Assembly: GCF_949987515.2 (NCBI RefSeq)
Contig: NC_082688.1
Location: 102,589,893 to 102,653,892 of the forward strand
DNA length: 64,000 nucleotides
DNA from: Delphinus delphis
Taxonomy: Eukaryota > Chordata > Mammalia > Artiodactyla > Delphinidae
Reading direction: 5' to 3'
Shown: positions 12,770 to 25,600 of the stretch, one piece after another
Layout: the number at the start of each line of letters is the position of its first letter
How positions within the stretch are numbered: the stretch's first letter is position 1
Notes under the pieces: model-generated
What the model was told of the DNA's origin: nothing
The model's input: the letters and a program-made list of their open reading frames with translations, nothing else
Databases searched by the model: none
Translations under genes and position numbers: made by a program

Positions 12770-13480
12770 TTATATGTAAGATAATATGTCATATGTAACA
12801 AATACGTTCCCAGTTTGTCCTTTTCCTTTTGATTTAATGAGGGAAACTTAGACATGCAAAAATTTTCTTTTTATGTAATCACATATTTATGCTTGGTGGT
12901 TTCTGTCTTTGGGATCAAGACAAGCAAGGCTCAATTATAATAATTTTTTGAAATGCCTACATTTTTAATTAAAAATATTTAATTCAAATATGTTTCAGTT
13001 TATGATATGAAATTAGATATCTAACCTTTTTTTTTTAATGCTTAACTAGTTGGCCCAACACCGTTTGTTAAACATGCCATATTTTCCACATTGACTTGAG
13101 ATGTCTCCTCACCCAAACAAATACTTCTGTATTTATACTATTCGTGTGTACAAAAACTGTTTATTTTTAAGTGTTCTCTTCTGTTGCATGACATTTCTAT
13201 ATGTTCCTGCAAAACCCCATATTCTTCTAATTACTGAAACTTAAAATAGGTTTTCAAGTCTGGTAGGGCAAGGCCCTCTCATTTTTCAAAATGCAGGGTC
13301 CTACTTTAGCACCTTTACTTTTACAGGTGAACTTCTGTAAAGTTTCCCCAAACATTTTGTTGGTACGTTGATTGGCATTGTGTTAAATTTATTCATTAAT
13401 CGACATCTTTACAATATTAAATCTTCCCACCTCACCGCCAGCTGGAAGTATTTTGTCCTTCCTCTGAACTCCCTTAGCAC
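12770..13480 (-). repeat. Ancient L1 (L1M-type) fragment, ORF2 region
   Basis: GGCCCAACACCGTTTGTTAA, TTGATTGGCATTGTGTTAAA and TACAATATTAAATCTTCCCA are diverged, reverse-oriented L1 ORF2 landmarks in the expected order. Many stops are present on both strands, so it is long dead. Confidence 0.75.
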
Positions 13481-13539
13481 TTTATACCTTTTTAAAAATC
13501 ACTTTTCTAAGCTATACCCACCCAATTTTTCAAACCTGA

Positions 13540-14095
13540 AACCCGAGAGTCGTCCCCTCCCCTTCCTTCCCCAACCTTCACCCCATCCAATCAATCAACA
13601 AGTCCCGTCAATGTTACCTCCTAAATTTCATCCACTTCTGCCTGTCCCCACCACCAGCACTCTAGTCCAAGCTGCCATCATTTCTGGCCGGGGCCACCAC
13701 ACTGGCCTCCAACCGACCTCCCTAGCTTCCAAGCCATTCTCACTGCTGCAACCAGAATACTCTTTTAAAAGGCAAATCTGATCATGGCACTCCCAACTTT
13801 AACTATTCCAACAGCGTCCCCATGGCACTTGGGATAGAGCCAAACAAGCAGGCTCAACCCTCTCTTCCAGCTTGAACCCAACCTCTCTTTAACATTCTTT
13901 CTTCCCTGTTCATGGTTGCCATCAAACATATCCCATGTTCTTTCCTACCACAGGGCCTTTGCACACACATACTGTTTCATGTGTTTGAACTGTCCTTAAC
14001 CTTCCCTATCATTTTAAGATTCCTCTGACATACATCCCCAGCATCCTATACAACTCGTCACATTTGTAATTCCTTGTTCAAGTCAGCCTCCGTGA
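13540..14095 (+). repeat. L2-like LINE fragment
   Basis: AAGCTGCCATCATTTCTGGC, CCACCACACTGGCCTCCAAC, AAATCTGATCATGGCACTCC and ACAGGGCCTTTGCACAC follow the order of an old mammalian LINE resembling L2. The 137-codon frame ending at 13781 is a by-product of its C-rich sequence. Confidence 0.55.
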
Positions 14096-14399
14096 TGATA
14101 ACAGTAATAGCAATAATAATATTAATAATATACACCTTTTGAATAATAAGATACAGTTGCTCTCTATTTCAAATGCTTTACGTGCAGAGGTGCTCTAGAC
14201 CTGGTGTGTACCAGCTCATGAGAGCAGGTTGTTAAATTTTCAGGAATGCTGTGAGCTAGCTGATGTCATACTGGTAGCTTGAAATCAGCCATGGTGAGAG
14301 TACCTGCACCATGGAAATCAGTAAATGCTACAAACCAATGCTCCCCTGCCCCTTTTCCCTGGAGAGCTGGCTGTTAAACCTTTACCGGCACACCACTGT

Positions 14400-14575
14400 T
14401 GCCATGCACTGTATTAGTTAGTCATCATCACAGGTCTGGAAGGTAGGTAGCCCATTTTCTAGATGGGGAAACTAAGAGGTTAAGTCACTCCTGCAAGATT
14501 TAAAGCTATGTAGAGGCCAGCCAAGCTGTGCGTCCAGCCAGTCTGACCCCAAAGCATGAGCAGTTCACGTTTATT
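14400..14575 (-). repeat. MIR SINE
   Basis: CCCATTTTCTAGATGGGGAA and ACTAAGAGGTTAAGTCACTC are the reverse-oriented MIR core. Confidence 0.75.
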
Positions 14576-14784
14576 TCACTATATCATAACGTTGAGGAAG
14601 GAAGGTGCCCCCTGGCCTGACTGGTCTGCAGCGTCCCCAGCACAGAGCACAGGGCTGAGCAGAATGGGCACGTTCAACTGATATTTGCTTCAGGAAAAAG
14701 TCAACGATGTCTCAGCACATCAGGAAAACAGAACTATTTGCCGACACTGCATTGCTAAACAGAAGTCACCAGACAGGATGGCCA

Positions 14785-14915
14785 GAGCCCTGAGTCCTTG
14801 TTCTGACTCCACATTGAATTCAATGGGCAAGTCATTTCTCCCTGGGTCTCAGTTTTCTCACCTGCAACAGAGGGAGTCAGATGCTCTTCGATGTCTCATT
14901 ATCTCTAAAATTTCT
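14785..14915 (+). repeat. MIR SINE
   Basis: CAATGGGCAAGTCATTTCTC, TGGGTCTCAGTTTTCTCACC and a TCTCTAAAATTTCTG end are sense MIR features. Confidence 0.7.
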
Positions 14916-15189
14916 GGATTTACATGTAACAAAACATCTATTATTTTTACTGTTATGTGGGCTCCTTTTTTTAAAAATCAGCCTTATCCCCACCTCTCAG
15001 GCTGTCATCTGTTCTCTACCTGAGACATTTACCCCCAATTCATTGACTGCCAGGCGCTATTCTAGCTAACACTGGTGAACCAAACAGAAAACCCAGCCCC
15101 GAGGAGGTCCAGGGACAGAGGAAATGTGAATGGAGAGGACAGGAGGTCAAAAAGATAAGGACGGAGGCAGACAGATTTCCACACCTGCG

Positions 15190-15425
15190 ATACATGTCTC
15201 TGCTCAATGCCCCTTCCTCAGAGAGACCCTCCCTCATTCTCTATCCTGTCCTTGTCACTATCTGAAATTACATCATGTATGTTCTTGTTGTCTGTCTCTC
15301 CCTCTAGAATGCAAGCTTTATTAAGATGGGGGGCTTTATCTTGCCCGCTTCTATATCCCAGAGCCCAGAGCTGTGCCAGCCCATGGTAGGCATGTAATAA
15401 ATGCTCATTTAAATGACTCAAGAAC
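15190..15425 (+). repeat. L2 LINE 3' end
   Basis: CTCTAGAATGCAAGCTTTAT, TATCCCAGAGCCCAGAGCTG and GGCATGTAATAAATGCTCAT match the recognisable 3' end of L2. Confidence 0.75.
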
Positions 15426-15944
15426 AATGTCCCTTTGGAGCTAGAATAGTAAATATTTTATTGCAACTGCAATAGAGTCTTCCATAGATCCACAAAAAAA
15501 GGTAACCCAACCAAGATGTGCCTATCACAGAGAGAAAACCTCAAAGGCAAAATGTTAAATATATACCTAAAAATCACCCTCTTCCACCTACTCCTAACTG
15601 ATACCTAACCCGACATTTACACTTAAACAAGAACAGGAGGTTAAGTCCAAATGAGAAAGAATACACTATAAAATAATATTATTAGAAATTCATAATATGT
15701 CTGATATAGTTTCTTGATTTCTATATTTCTTTCTTTCCCCTTATCTTCTCTTCAAAACAACAATATTCTAGTTGATCTCCCTGCCCTCAGCTGTTCCCCT
15801 GACTAACTCAGTCTTTATATATCAACAGCATTCGTTTTTCCTAAGGTAACAGCTTTGAGTTACTCTCCCTCACATAGGAACCTTCAATGTCATCTTAGAT
15901 CTTGCCAGATTAAGTCCTAGCTCCCGTACAAGGCCTTTTATTCA

Positions 15945-16165
15945 TTTTTTAAAACTGCGGTAAAATACACATAACAAAATTTACCCTTTTAGCCCACTTG
16001 AAAATGTGCAGGTCAGTAGTGTGAAGTACATTCACTTTGTCGTGCAGCCAACCTCCAGAACTTCTGCATCGCGCAAAGCTAAAACTCTGTGCCCGTTAAA
16101 CGACTGCCCCCATCCCCCCAGCTCTGGTTACCACCATTCGACTCTCTGTCTCCATGAACGTGAAC
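15945..16165 (-). repeat. Ancient L1M 3' fragment
   Basis: GGTAAAATACACATAACAAA, TTTACCCTTTTAGCCCACTT and AAGTACATTCACTTTGTCGT are reverse-oriented L1M 3' landmarks. Confidence 0.6.
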
Positions 16166-16293
16166 TTTACATCAGTTCCCCAGGCTTTACTTCATGTGAC
16201 CCTGCTTTACATCACTTCCGCAGGCTTTTTTTTGACGTCTATTCCCCAGGCTTTTCATCACATGACCTTGTTTAATATCACGTGACCCTGTTT
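16165..16293. repeat. Imperfect tandem array of a roughly 40-bp unit
   Basis: Three to four diverged copies of a unit built from TTTACATCA, TTCCCCAGGCTTT and CATGTGACCCTG follow each other directly. The last copy contains CACGTG. See findings. Confidence 0.7.
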
Positions 16294-16439
16294 TAGGCAC
16301 CATACAGAACTTTTGGGCTGTTTTACGGTTTCCTTCCCTGCCATGCCTAGCTCATCTCAGCTAAGTTCTGGTATAAGTTCTACCTAAATGGATCCCCACA
16401 GCTGTTGAACCAGCCTTCTCTCCTCCAGATACAGGCACA

Positions 16440-16800
16440 CGTCACCCTTTGCACCTTTGCACGTAAGAGTCCCATAGTTGAAACTCTCTTCCTTTTTCTC
16501 TTTACCTATCCAAATCCTCCCCATCCTTAAAAATGGTCTTCAATTTCATCTCCTCCTTGAAACCTCATCCCACTACTCTAGTCCACATGAAAGTCACTCT
16601 TCCTGAAACTCGTATTCCATTCACTGGAAATACTAAACATTTTCGAACACTCTAATTCTCCTGCTGTTCTGTGCAATATACCATTGCCTCTTCCAATAGT
16701 TCCTAAATTTCCAAATAGGGACCATGTTTTCTATGTCGTTGTCCCTTTAACCTGGAAAAAAGTAGTAGATACAATGTAGGCATTCAACAAATATTGAACC
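16440..16800 (+). repeat. Probable L2-like LINE 3' region
   Basis: CTTCAATTTCATCTCCTCCT, TAGGGACCATGTTTTCTATG and GTAGGCATTCAACAAATATT resemble the end of L2, though diverged. Confidence 0.5.
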
Positions 16801-17222
16801 AATTAGATAATTTCTATTTTCAAAAAATTTTTAAATAATTTGAATCGCTCTGCAGCATCATTAGGCAACTTTCTTGAATCCTTTTCAAGAAAATTTAGTT
16901 ATAGCCAGCAACTTTGTTGAATTTTTTAATCTGATTTGCCTGGATAAAAATCTATTCTAGCATGGTTCCAGCTGAATTAAATTCATAAGGATGGACTCCT
17001 GAAATGAGATGCCATGACCGTCTCCCAGACTGCAGAAATTGCTTACATAAAATACAAATTTAGAATCAGGTTCACATGTCCCCGTTCAATGCCTGTCACC
17101 CAGTCCACACTTCCTACACCAGTAGAAAGACCTAGAAGAGTTAGAATGATTATAAAGTGTAAAGAGTAGGAACTAGAGCAAAGGTGAACCAGGAGCCAGT
17201 CTCCCTTGGAATCATTTTCTCA

Positions 17223-20035
<2,813 letters not shown>

Positions 20036-20045
20036 TCAAGGATAA

Positions 20046-20058
20046 GGGGGGGGGGGGG
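20046..20058. repeat. G13/C13 homopolymer at the exon 8 acceptor
   Basis: A run of 13 G on the plus strand is 13 C in the transcript sense of EBF2. It ends about 20 nt upstream of the exon 8 splice acceptor, within the polypyrimidine-tract zone. Confidence 0.97.
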
Positions 20059-20495
20059 TTGAGTTAATCTCTCAGAAAGTCGTAAAAGTTGCAAAACTCT
20101 TTTGCCAGACTTCCGTATGGCTAACAAGAGACGGACCAGAACTTTGGGATGAGCCATGCTCCTGGCATCTCAACGGGTTAGCCTTTTCCTGTAACAATAG
20201 CAGAGCATCATGGAAAAAGAGGCCGCCTTTCGCCCATGTGCTGTCACGTATTTGTGCTCCAACTATGCCCAGGTGATGAAGTGTGGAAGATGGCAATCTG
20301 ACTGGCTGGTTCTAGGAACCTCATCTCTATCAAAGGACTTGGACGATCATTCCCAGGTGACCCTTCGGACTGCAGTCAAGGAGCAGATTGTGTGTGGTCA
20401 GGAAGCTAAGACGGCAACACCAGCTGGGAGGTCATTTCTCATTTCTCGGGAATGGGTTCTTGAACATTTGACGTGTGCCAAAGTAACGCTGGGGT

Positions 20496-20582
20496 ATGGA
20501 CATGCTGCCTGATGTCCTGATGTACCTGGTGTCCCCCATGCTGGAGAGCAGCGGTGGAGATGCTCAGACCTTCGGTGAGAAG
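20496..20582 (+). CDS. Candidate novel gene, exon 1 (unrecognised protein)
   Basis: The putative first coding exon encodes MDMLPDVLMYLVSPMLESSG then GDAQTFGEK (29 codons). The ATG at 20496 has a G at +4 and an in-frame TAA 12 bp upstream. The exon closes with a strong donor, GAGAAG|GTAAGG. Codon choice (CTG, GTG, GAG, AGC, ACC) looks like mammalian coding sequence, unlike the AT-rich surroundings. The segment is short, hydrophobic at first and acidic later; no signal peptide or domain is recognised. It lies about 470 bp beyond exon 8 of EBF2 on the opposite strand. No promoter or upstream untranslated exon could be identified. It could instead be a conserved non-coding element or a relic. Confidence 0.45.
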
Positions 20583-20694
20583 GTAAGGTTTCGGAATTCA
20601 GTGTTGAAAATGTAGGACATTTAGCATCTAACCAGACGAAAGGGAAGAGATGGGTGTGGAGTAGTGGAAGGGCATGATGTAAAGTCCAACAAAA

Positions 20695-20875
20695 CGGAAC
20701 TCAAATTCCATGCCTGCTACTTCCTAACTTAGAACCTCTGACGAATTATACTTAACCTTTTCGGATGTCCACTTTTGTTATCTGTAAAACATACACAACA
20801 ATGCCTATCTTGAGGACTGAATGAGATAAAATAAGGATAAAATGAGAAAATAAATGTAAAGCATTTATGGATGGG
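20695..20875 (+). repeat. MIR SINE
   Basis: TGCCTGCTACTTCCTAACTT, ATCTGTAAAACATACACAAC and TTGAGGACTGAATGAGATAA follow MIR order in sense orientation. It lies in the first intron of the candidate gene. Confidence 0.7.
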
Positions 20876-21136
20876 TTCCCATCCTAGTTGCCTCGCCCCT
20901 GCCTTGTTTGGCCAGTCGATAGGACAGAGGATATTACTCATTGAGCCCCTCCCATAGTCTAAGCCCTGGAGGGGAGGCTTCAGCAAGGGGGACTCAGGGG
21001 CTCGGTAACCACAAAAGTTACAAGGCACAGTCCCTACCCTCAAAGAGCTTACTTTCAGGTTGGAGAAACATGGCAAACAAGCAAAACAAGTAGCACACAG
21101 AATGAGGTCAGATTGGCTTCTATGTGTGTGCTGCAG

Positions 21137-21248
21137 ATCAGGATGCAGGAGAAGTTCAAAGAGGTGGCCATCAGGTGGAACCGTGGGAAAGCACAGCAGA
21201 AACGCATTGACTTGGGCATAGCCACCACCTACTTACTGACCCAGGAAG
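21137..21248 (+). CDS. Candidate novel gene, exon 2 (unrecognised protein)
   Basis: The 112-bp segment is bounded by a canonical acceptor, GTGTGTGCTGCAG, and a consensus donor, GGAAG|GTGAGT. Read in the phase left by exon 1 it is fully open: IRMQEKFKEVAIRWNRGKAQ then QKRIDLGIATTYLLTQE, with one base of the next codon. The sequence is strongly helical and basic (KEVAIRWNRGKAQQKR), with no motif that I can name. The combination of coding-like composition, exact splice signals and retained phase is the main support for a real gene. Expression and conservation are unknown. Confidence 0.5.
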
Positions 21249-21559
21249 GTGAGTCATCCTAGATACCAGTCTACTTGTTAGTTACACATGGCATTTTTTT
21301 TTTTTTGAGAAAGGAACTTGTTACATACATATTCATGTATATGTATAGACCCGAGGAAAGGCATTGAATAGATATATAATGAAGAGCTGTGTCTAAAAAT
21401 GGCTCTTCCTGTCCACTCCCAAATTAAATTCACTGATACTCTACTTGGAATTTTTCTGCCATCCCTTCCTTACTTATTAAACAAAGTGGGGACAAACCTT
21501 GACCCAGCCTTACCTCTTAACATGAGAGAAGATTCACTCCACAGCACTTAAAGTTTTTT

Positions 21560-21830
21560 TTACTATGAATTATTTCAAGTAAACAAAATAAATATAATGA
21601 ACCCGCTTTTGTTAGAGTGAAATTTACACGCATTGAAATGTACAAATCTTAGCCGCACAATTTTGACAAACGGATACAACTAGGTAGTCCACACCATATC
21701 ACAATACAGAACATTTCTATCTCCCCAGAAAGTTATCTGGTGCCCCTTTTCGGTCCACCCTACCCTCTACCCCTTGCCAAGGCAACACTCTCCTGAATCT
21801 TTTTAACCTCAAATAGGATTTCAGATGGTA
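21560..21830 (-). repeat. Ancient L1M-like fragment
   Basis: AAATTTACACGCATTGAAAT, CACACCATATCACAATACAG and AGAACATTTCTATC are typical of old reverse-oriented L1 3' sequence. It lies in the second intron of the candidate gene. Confidence 0.5.
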
Positions 21831-22516
21831 TCTCTAAAAAGAATTTTTATATATATTGTAATATAATAAGGGTTTGGGAGAACCCCTAAAATCATGAGTC
21901 CACAAAGTATTTCACCCAGCCTGGCACCATGGCATAACAGTGGCACACAGGAATTTTTACATGGACATAAATGGCTGCAGTTATCAACTCAAAAGCATTC
22001 ACTGAGCTCCTGGTATGTATTGGGTATTATTATGTCAGGCCCTGGAGATCCTAAGCCCACAGAACAATGTGTTCCTGGTTGGCTAATGTCTCTCCCACAC
22101 TTCAGCTCCTCACTTGGGAAGGCACTACCGATTCGGTGCCCCTGCCTCGCTGTGACGCCAGAATGAACTTAAAGGAAACTCCGTTGTCATTCAGAAAATT
22201 GTATCAGTGTAATTGCTCACAAGTCAGGGATGCAGCCTGTCTAGCTCCAGGTCTGTTTTCAATTGTGTCCATGTTAACATGGTAAGAGTCTGGGGAAAGG
22301 CCTTCCAGAAAGTTCCTATCCTGCGGTGGCAACCGTAAGACAGAGACATCCATCACTCCCTGCAAGGGCACGAGGCACAAGCTCTTATCAGGGCCCCTCA
22401 GCAGAGCACAGGATGGAATCACAGTCAAAGGGAGAGAGGGGCTGAGTCTCCTAGTCCTGGGGTTAAGATGGACACGAAGGCTGAAAGCAATCACCTCTGT
22501 TTCTGCTTACCCGCAG

Positions 22517-22635
22517 AAAATAATAGGACAAAGAGGAGTAAAAGAAAGAGGAATCGGATCACTTTTATAAATCGTGCGCGTGAATGGATTTTCAAAGACG
22601 TAGCTGTTAAGATGCAGGGGTGGCAAAGAAGGTAG
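22517..22635 (+). CDS. Candidate novel gene, exon 3 with stop codon
   Basis: The segment follows a good acceptor, TTTCTGCTTACCCGCAG. In the phase left by exon 2 it stays open for 38 further codons: NNRTKRSKRKRNRITFINRA then REWIFKDVAVKMQGWQRR, ending at TAG (22633-22635). The joined product is 105 residues. The C-terminal part is very basic (TKRSKRKRNR), like a nuclear-localisation or nucleic-acid-binding tail, but that is only composition. A possible donor, AGAAG|GTAGGC, overlaps the stop, so the transcript could continue. No AATAAA signal was seen soon after; the A-run at about 22825 is not preceded by one. This exon is less certain than exon 2. Confidence 0.4.
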
Positions 22636-25600
22636 GCTCCAAAATCGCTCTTAGTCTTTGGCTTTGTAACTGGAAGGATGCTGATTTCATCACATTATTC
22701 AGGTAAGACCAAAGAAAGAGTATGCCTTAGTTTATATGCATAAAATACCACATCCACTCCTCAGCTTAATACTTGCTGTTCCCTTGATCAGGAACACTGT
22801 TCCCGTCCTTCAACACACAAGTTAAAAAAAAAAAAAAAAAAAAAAGACATAGCTGTCATCCCTGGAAAAAACCGAAAACGAGAGGGTGCTTCAGGCTTTA
22901 ACTGCTAACGAGCTGTGCTAGGCGCAAGGAGGGGAACCTCAACCTGTGTGAAGATTATGTGGATGTGAAGAGCGTTCTCTCCGAGACCACGTTAATTCAT
23001 TCCACAAGCTCCTTGTTATACTGTACTTGAACGCTCCTCGTGCATTCCTGCCACAAAATATGGGGCTTTCTTGAGCCAGCTGATTTCATCATTCTCCATT
23101 TGGGTGGAGTGAGACTTGGTTCCAAAGAGAACATTTCCCGAATGACATACCCTGATGGTTCAGATGCACTTCATTATTTTCTATTAACAATGGAAATAAA
23201 TTTTAATCTCTTGCTGGCTAGCGCTGGCCTCTCATGACAGCAAGGGAATTAACCTGAATTATTTCAGTGTCTGCAAAATTTATTACAAGATTTTAAATTA
23301 TGTCCAAATGTATGTGCGTATGCCTGTATATATATAGATACGAGGCAAGTTCCCGTTTTTAATATTCCAAATATCTTAGACTTTGAGGGATCTAAGAGAG
23401 CCTGCCAATTTAACTGAATTTATAAAATGTAAAGGATTTGAAACTCCACCACGTGAAACCAGACATGTTTGGTGGTTGTTCCTTTTTTTAGGAATGGTTG
23501 TTTTTCTTATACATGGAGACACACACAAATATTGACTTTTCCATACACGCACTCTCCTTCTGGAAGAGTGAACTACATTATGGAGGTGAAGATACATTTG
23601 GTACATTCAAAGCTTCGAATTTAAGTTCCTTCACTGTTTTCTGATGAACGATGACAACACTGATATTATTCTATTCAGAGAAGTTAAAGTTTCTGAATGT
23701 TTGAAGACTGAAGGAAGTAGACTGTGCATTCCAGCATCGTCTCCCTCCCAGGCCTTCCCCTTCCACAAGCCAACTTCTTTCCCCCAGTGAGTATTTCCTG
23801 GGTCACGAAGGCTGACCTTTTCCATCTGGAATCAATCAGTCAGCCCCTGACAACTTCCTGAAACACCTCACTCCATTTCCTGTTCTCTCCCCCTTCTCTC
23901 TTTCCCCCTGGTTTGCTTCACTCTTCAAAACTGCAGGCCACAGCAGCTTAATGTTAGAGGGTCAGACACAGTTAGACTCCAAAACACTACACAAGGACAC
24001 CTTTGACCTTCAAAAATCTTTACATCTTAGCTAAACAAATCAAGGTCAACATTTCTTACCATTACCTTGTTAACTATTTGTAGGCATCTTTGCCAACGAT
24101 CTTCTGATCACAGACTCATCAATACCGCTTGTTCTCCTAAGATCAGAAACTGATCTGTTTTAGAAGTAGCGAATTTAGTATTGACAAAATACCATTTGTA
24201 TTTTAGTTTGAGGTACCTGAAACTAAAAATCTCGAGTATTATAATAAACATATGCAGAGTATCCCATCCAAAAGGACTTCTCTGTCTCACCAGTGTCTCC
24301 TATCACCTAAACCTGATACCTAGTCTTTTATACAGCTGTCAGATTCTCTTGGCACTGCCGCTCTGCTGGCATAGCCCGAAAGGATGCCAGTTAGGAATAC
24401 AGATGTCCATAATTTGTGTGGGATGGACCCCCAGCTTTTGCTGTTGACACTGGTGACAGCTTTCATTTGTTTCTCAAAGTTGGTGTATCTGTATTTCAGC
24501 TCAAAGCTCCAGTAGGAGGGTCTGCGGATCTGAAAACTAAGCCATCGTAGACTAGAGCTCTCCTCAACTGGTACGCTTCGACTCAACGCAGACGCAACAA
24601 CCAATCATATTCACGCAAATATCACTTATGACAAGGTAGCTTTCATTCAAGGTGTCAAGAAAGGAGAAGTAAGGATCTGCTGAAATTGCTTGCATTTTTG
24701 TAAGCAAAAGTAGTTTTTCACGTTTTGCCATTCCTCATTTTGTTTAGCGTGATCTCTAATTTTTGGTGAGGCCAGATCAATAAACGCAGACTGATCGGTG
24801 CGTGACAGCGTAGGTTCCCTTTTGAATCAATCCAATTAAACGGCAGTTTTAGCTGATTATACAGAAGTAGAAACGTGAGTAAAAAGTTTGTATGTCCCCT
24901 TGAAAACTACAAGAAAGTTTTAAGAACAAAAGCTACAACTGTGTGAGCAGTCTGCTCAAGGTACTCAAGAAAACGGATTGGCTTCCTCAAATTATATTTT
25001 CCTTCTCATTACCCAAAAGCACTCCCATGTCCCCCACTCTAATAATTTATACAAAGCAGGAGCTGAGTTGTAAAGAGCTCTTTCCTGCCTATAAAAGGCC
25101 ACAGTGGGAGTTACCCTTTCGGTGGACACATCCGTTAATCTGCCTGTACAACTAATTTTCCAATAGAGGAGCTGTTTCTTTGGCATCAGAATGACAGCCT
25201 GTGGCAGGAGGACTTCTACCACCCTGATTTATTCCCACCATTGGGTTATTTTTACGCCTGTCTCCAAAATGTCTATGGCTCTTTGCAACATCACACTTAA
25301 AAAAAAAAAAAATCCATCCTTCTCAAAGCTCTAGCTGTATGACTTAGTTGAATCAGAGGAATGACCAGCTTGGATACTACTGCCAGCCAGGCTTTCTCAG
25401 CTCATACCCAGGTGTTCCTACAAAGACCCTAAGCCTCATACAGGAGGGTAAAAGGAAAAGAGAAGTCAGAATGCAAAGGGTGTGGAATGACTAAATCATC
25501 TGCTCTTTGAAACAGGCGAGAATCCCAGTGTCTGTACTTGCTAGAGAATAATCACGTTGGTTGGAAACCTCCCTGTACGGATCAGCGTTGTTGCTTTGAA

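Noticed and set aside
13368..13781. 137-codon plus-strand frame rich in Pro/Ser
   Set aside because: It spans the junction of an L1M fragment and an L2-like repeat. The reading frame is accidental.
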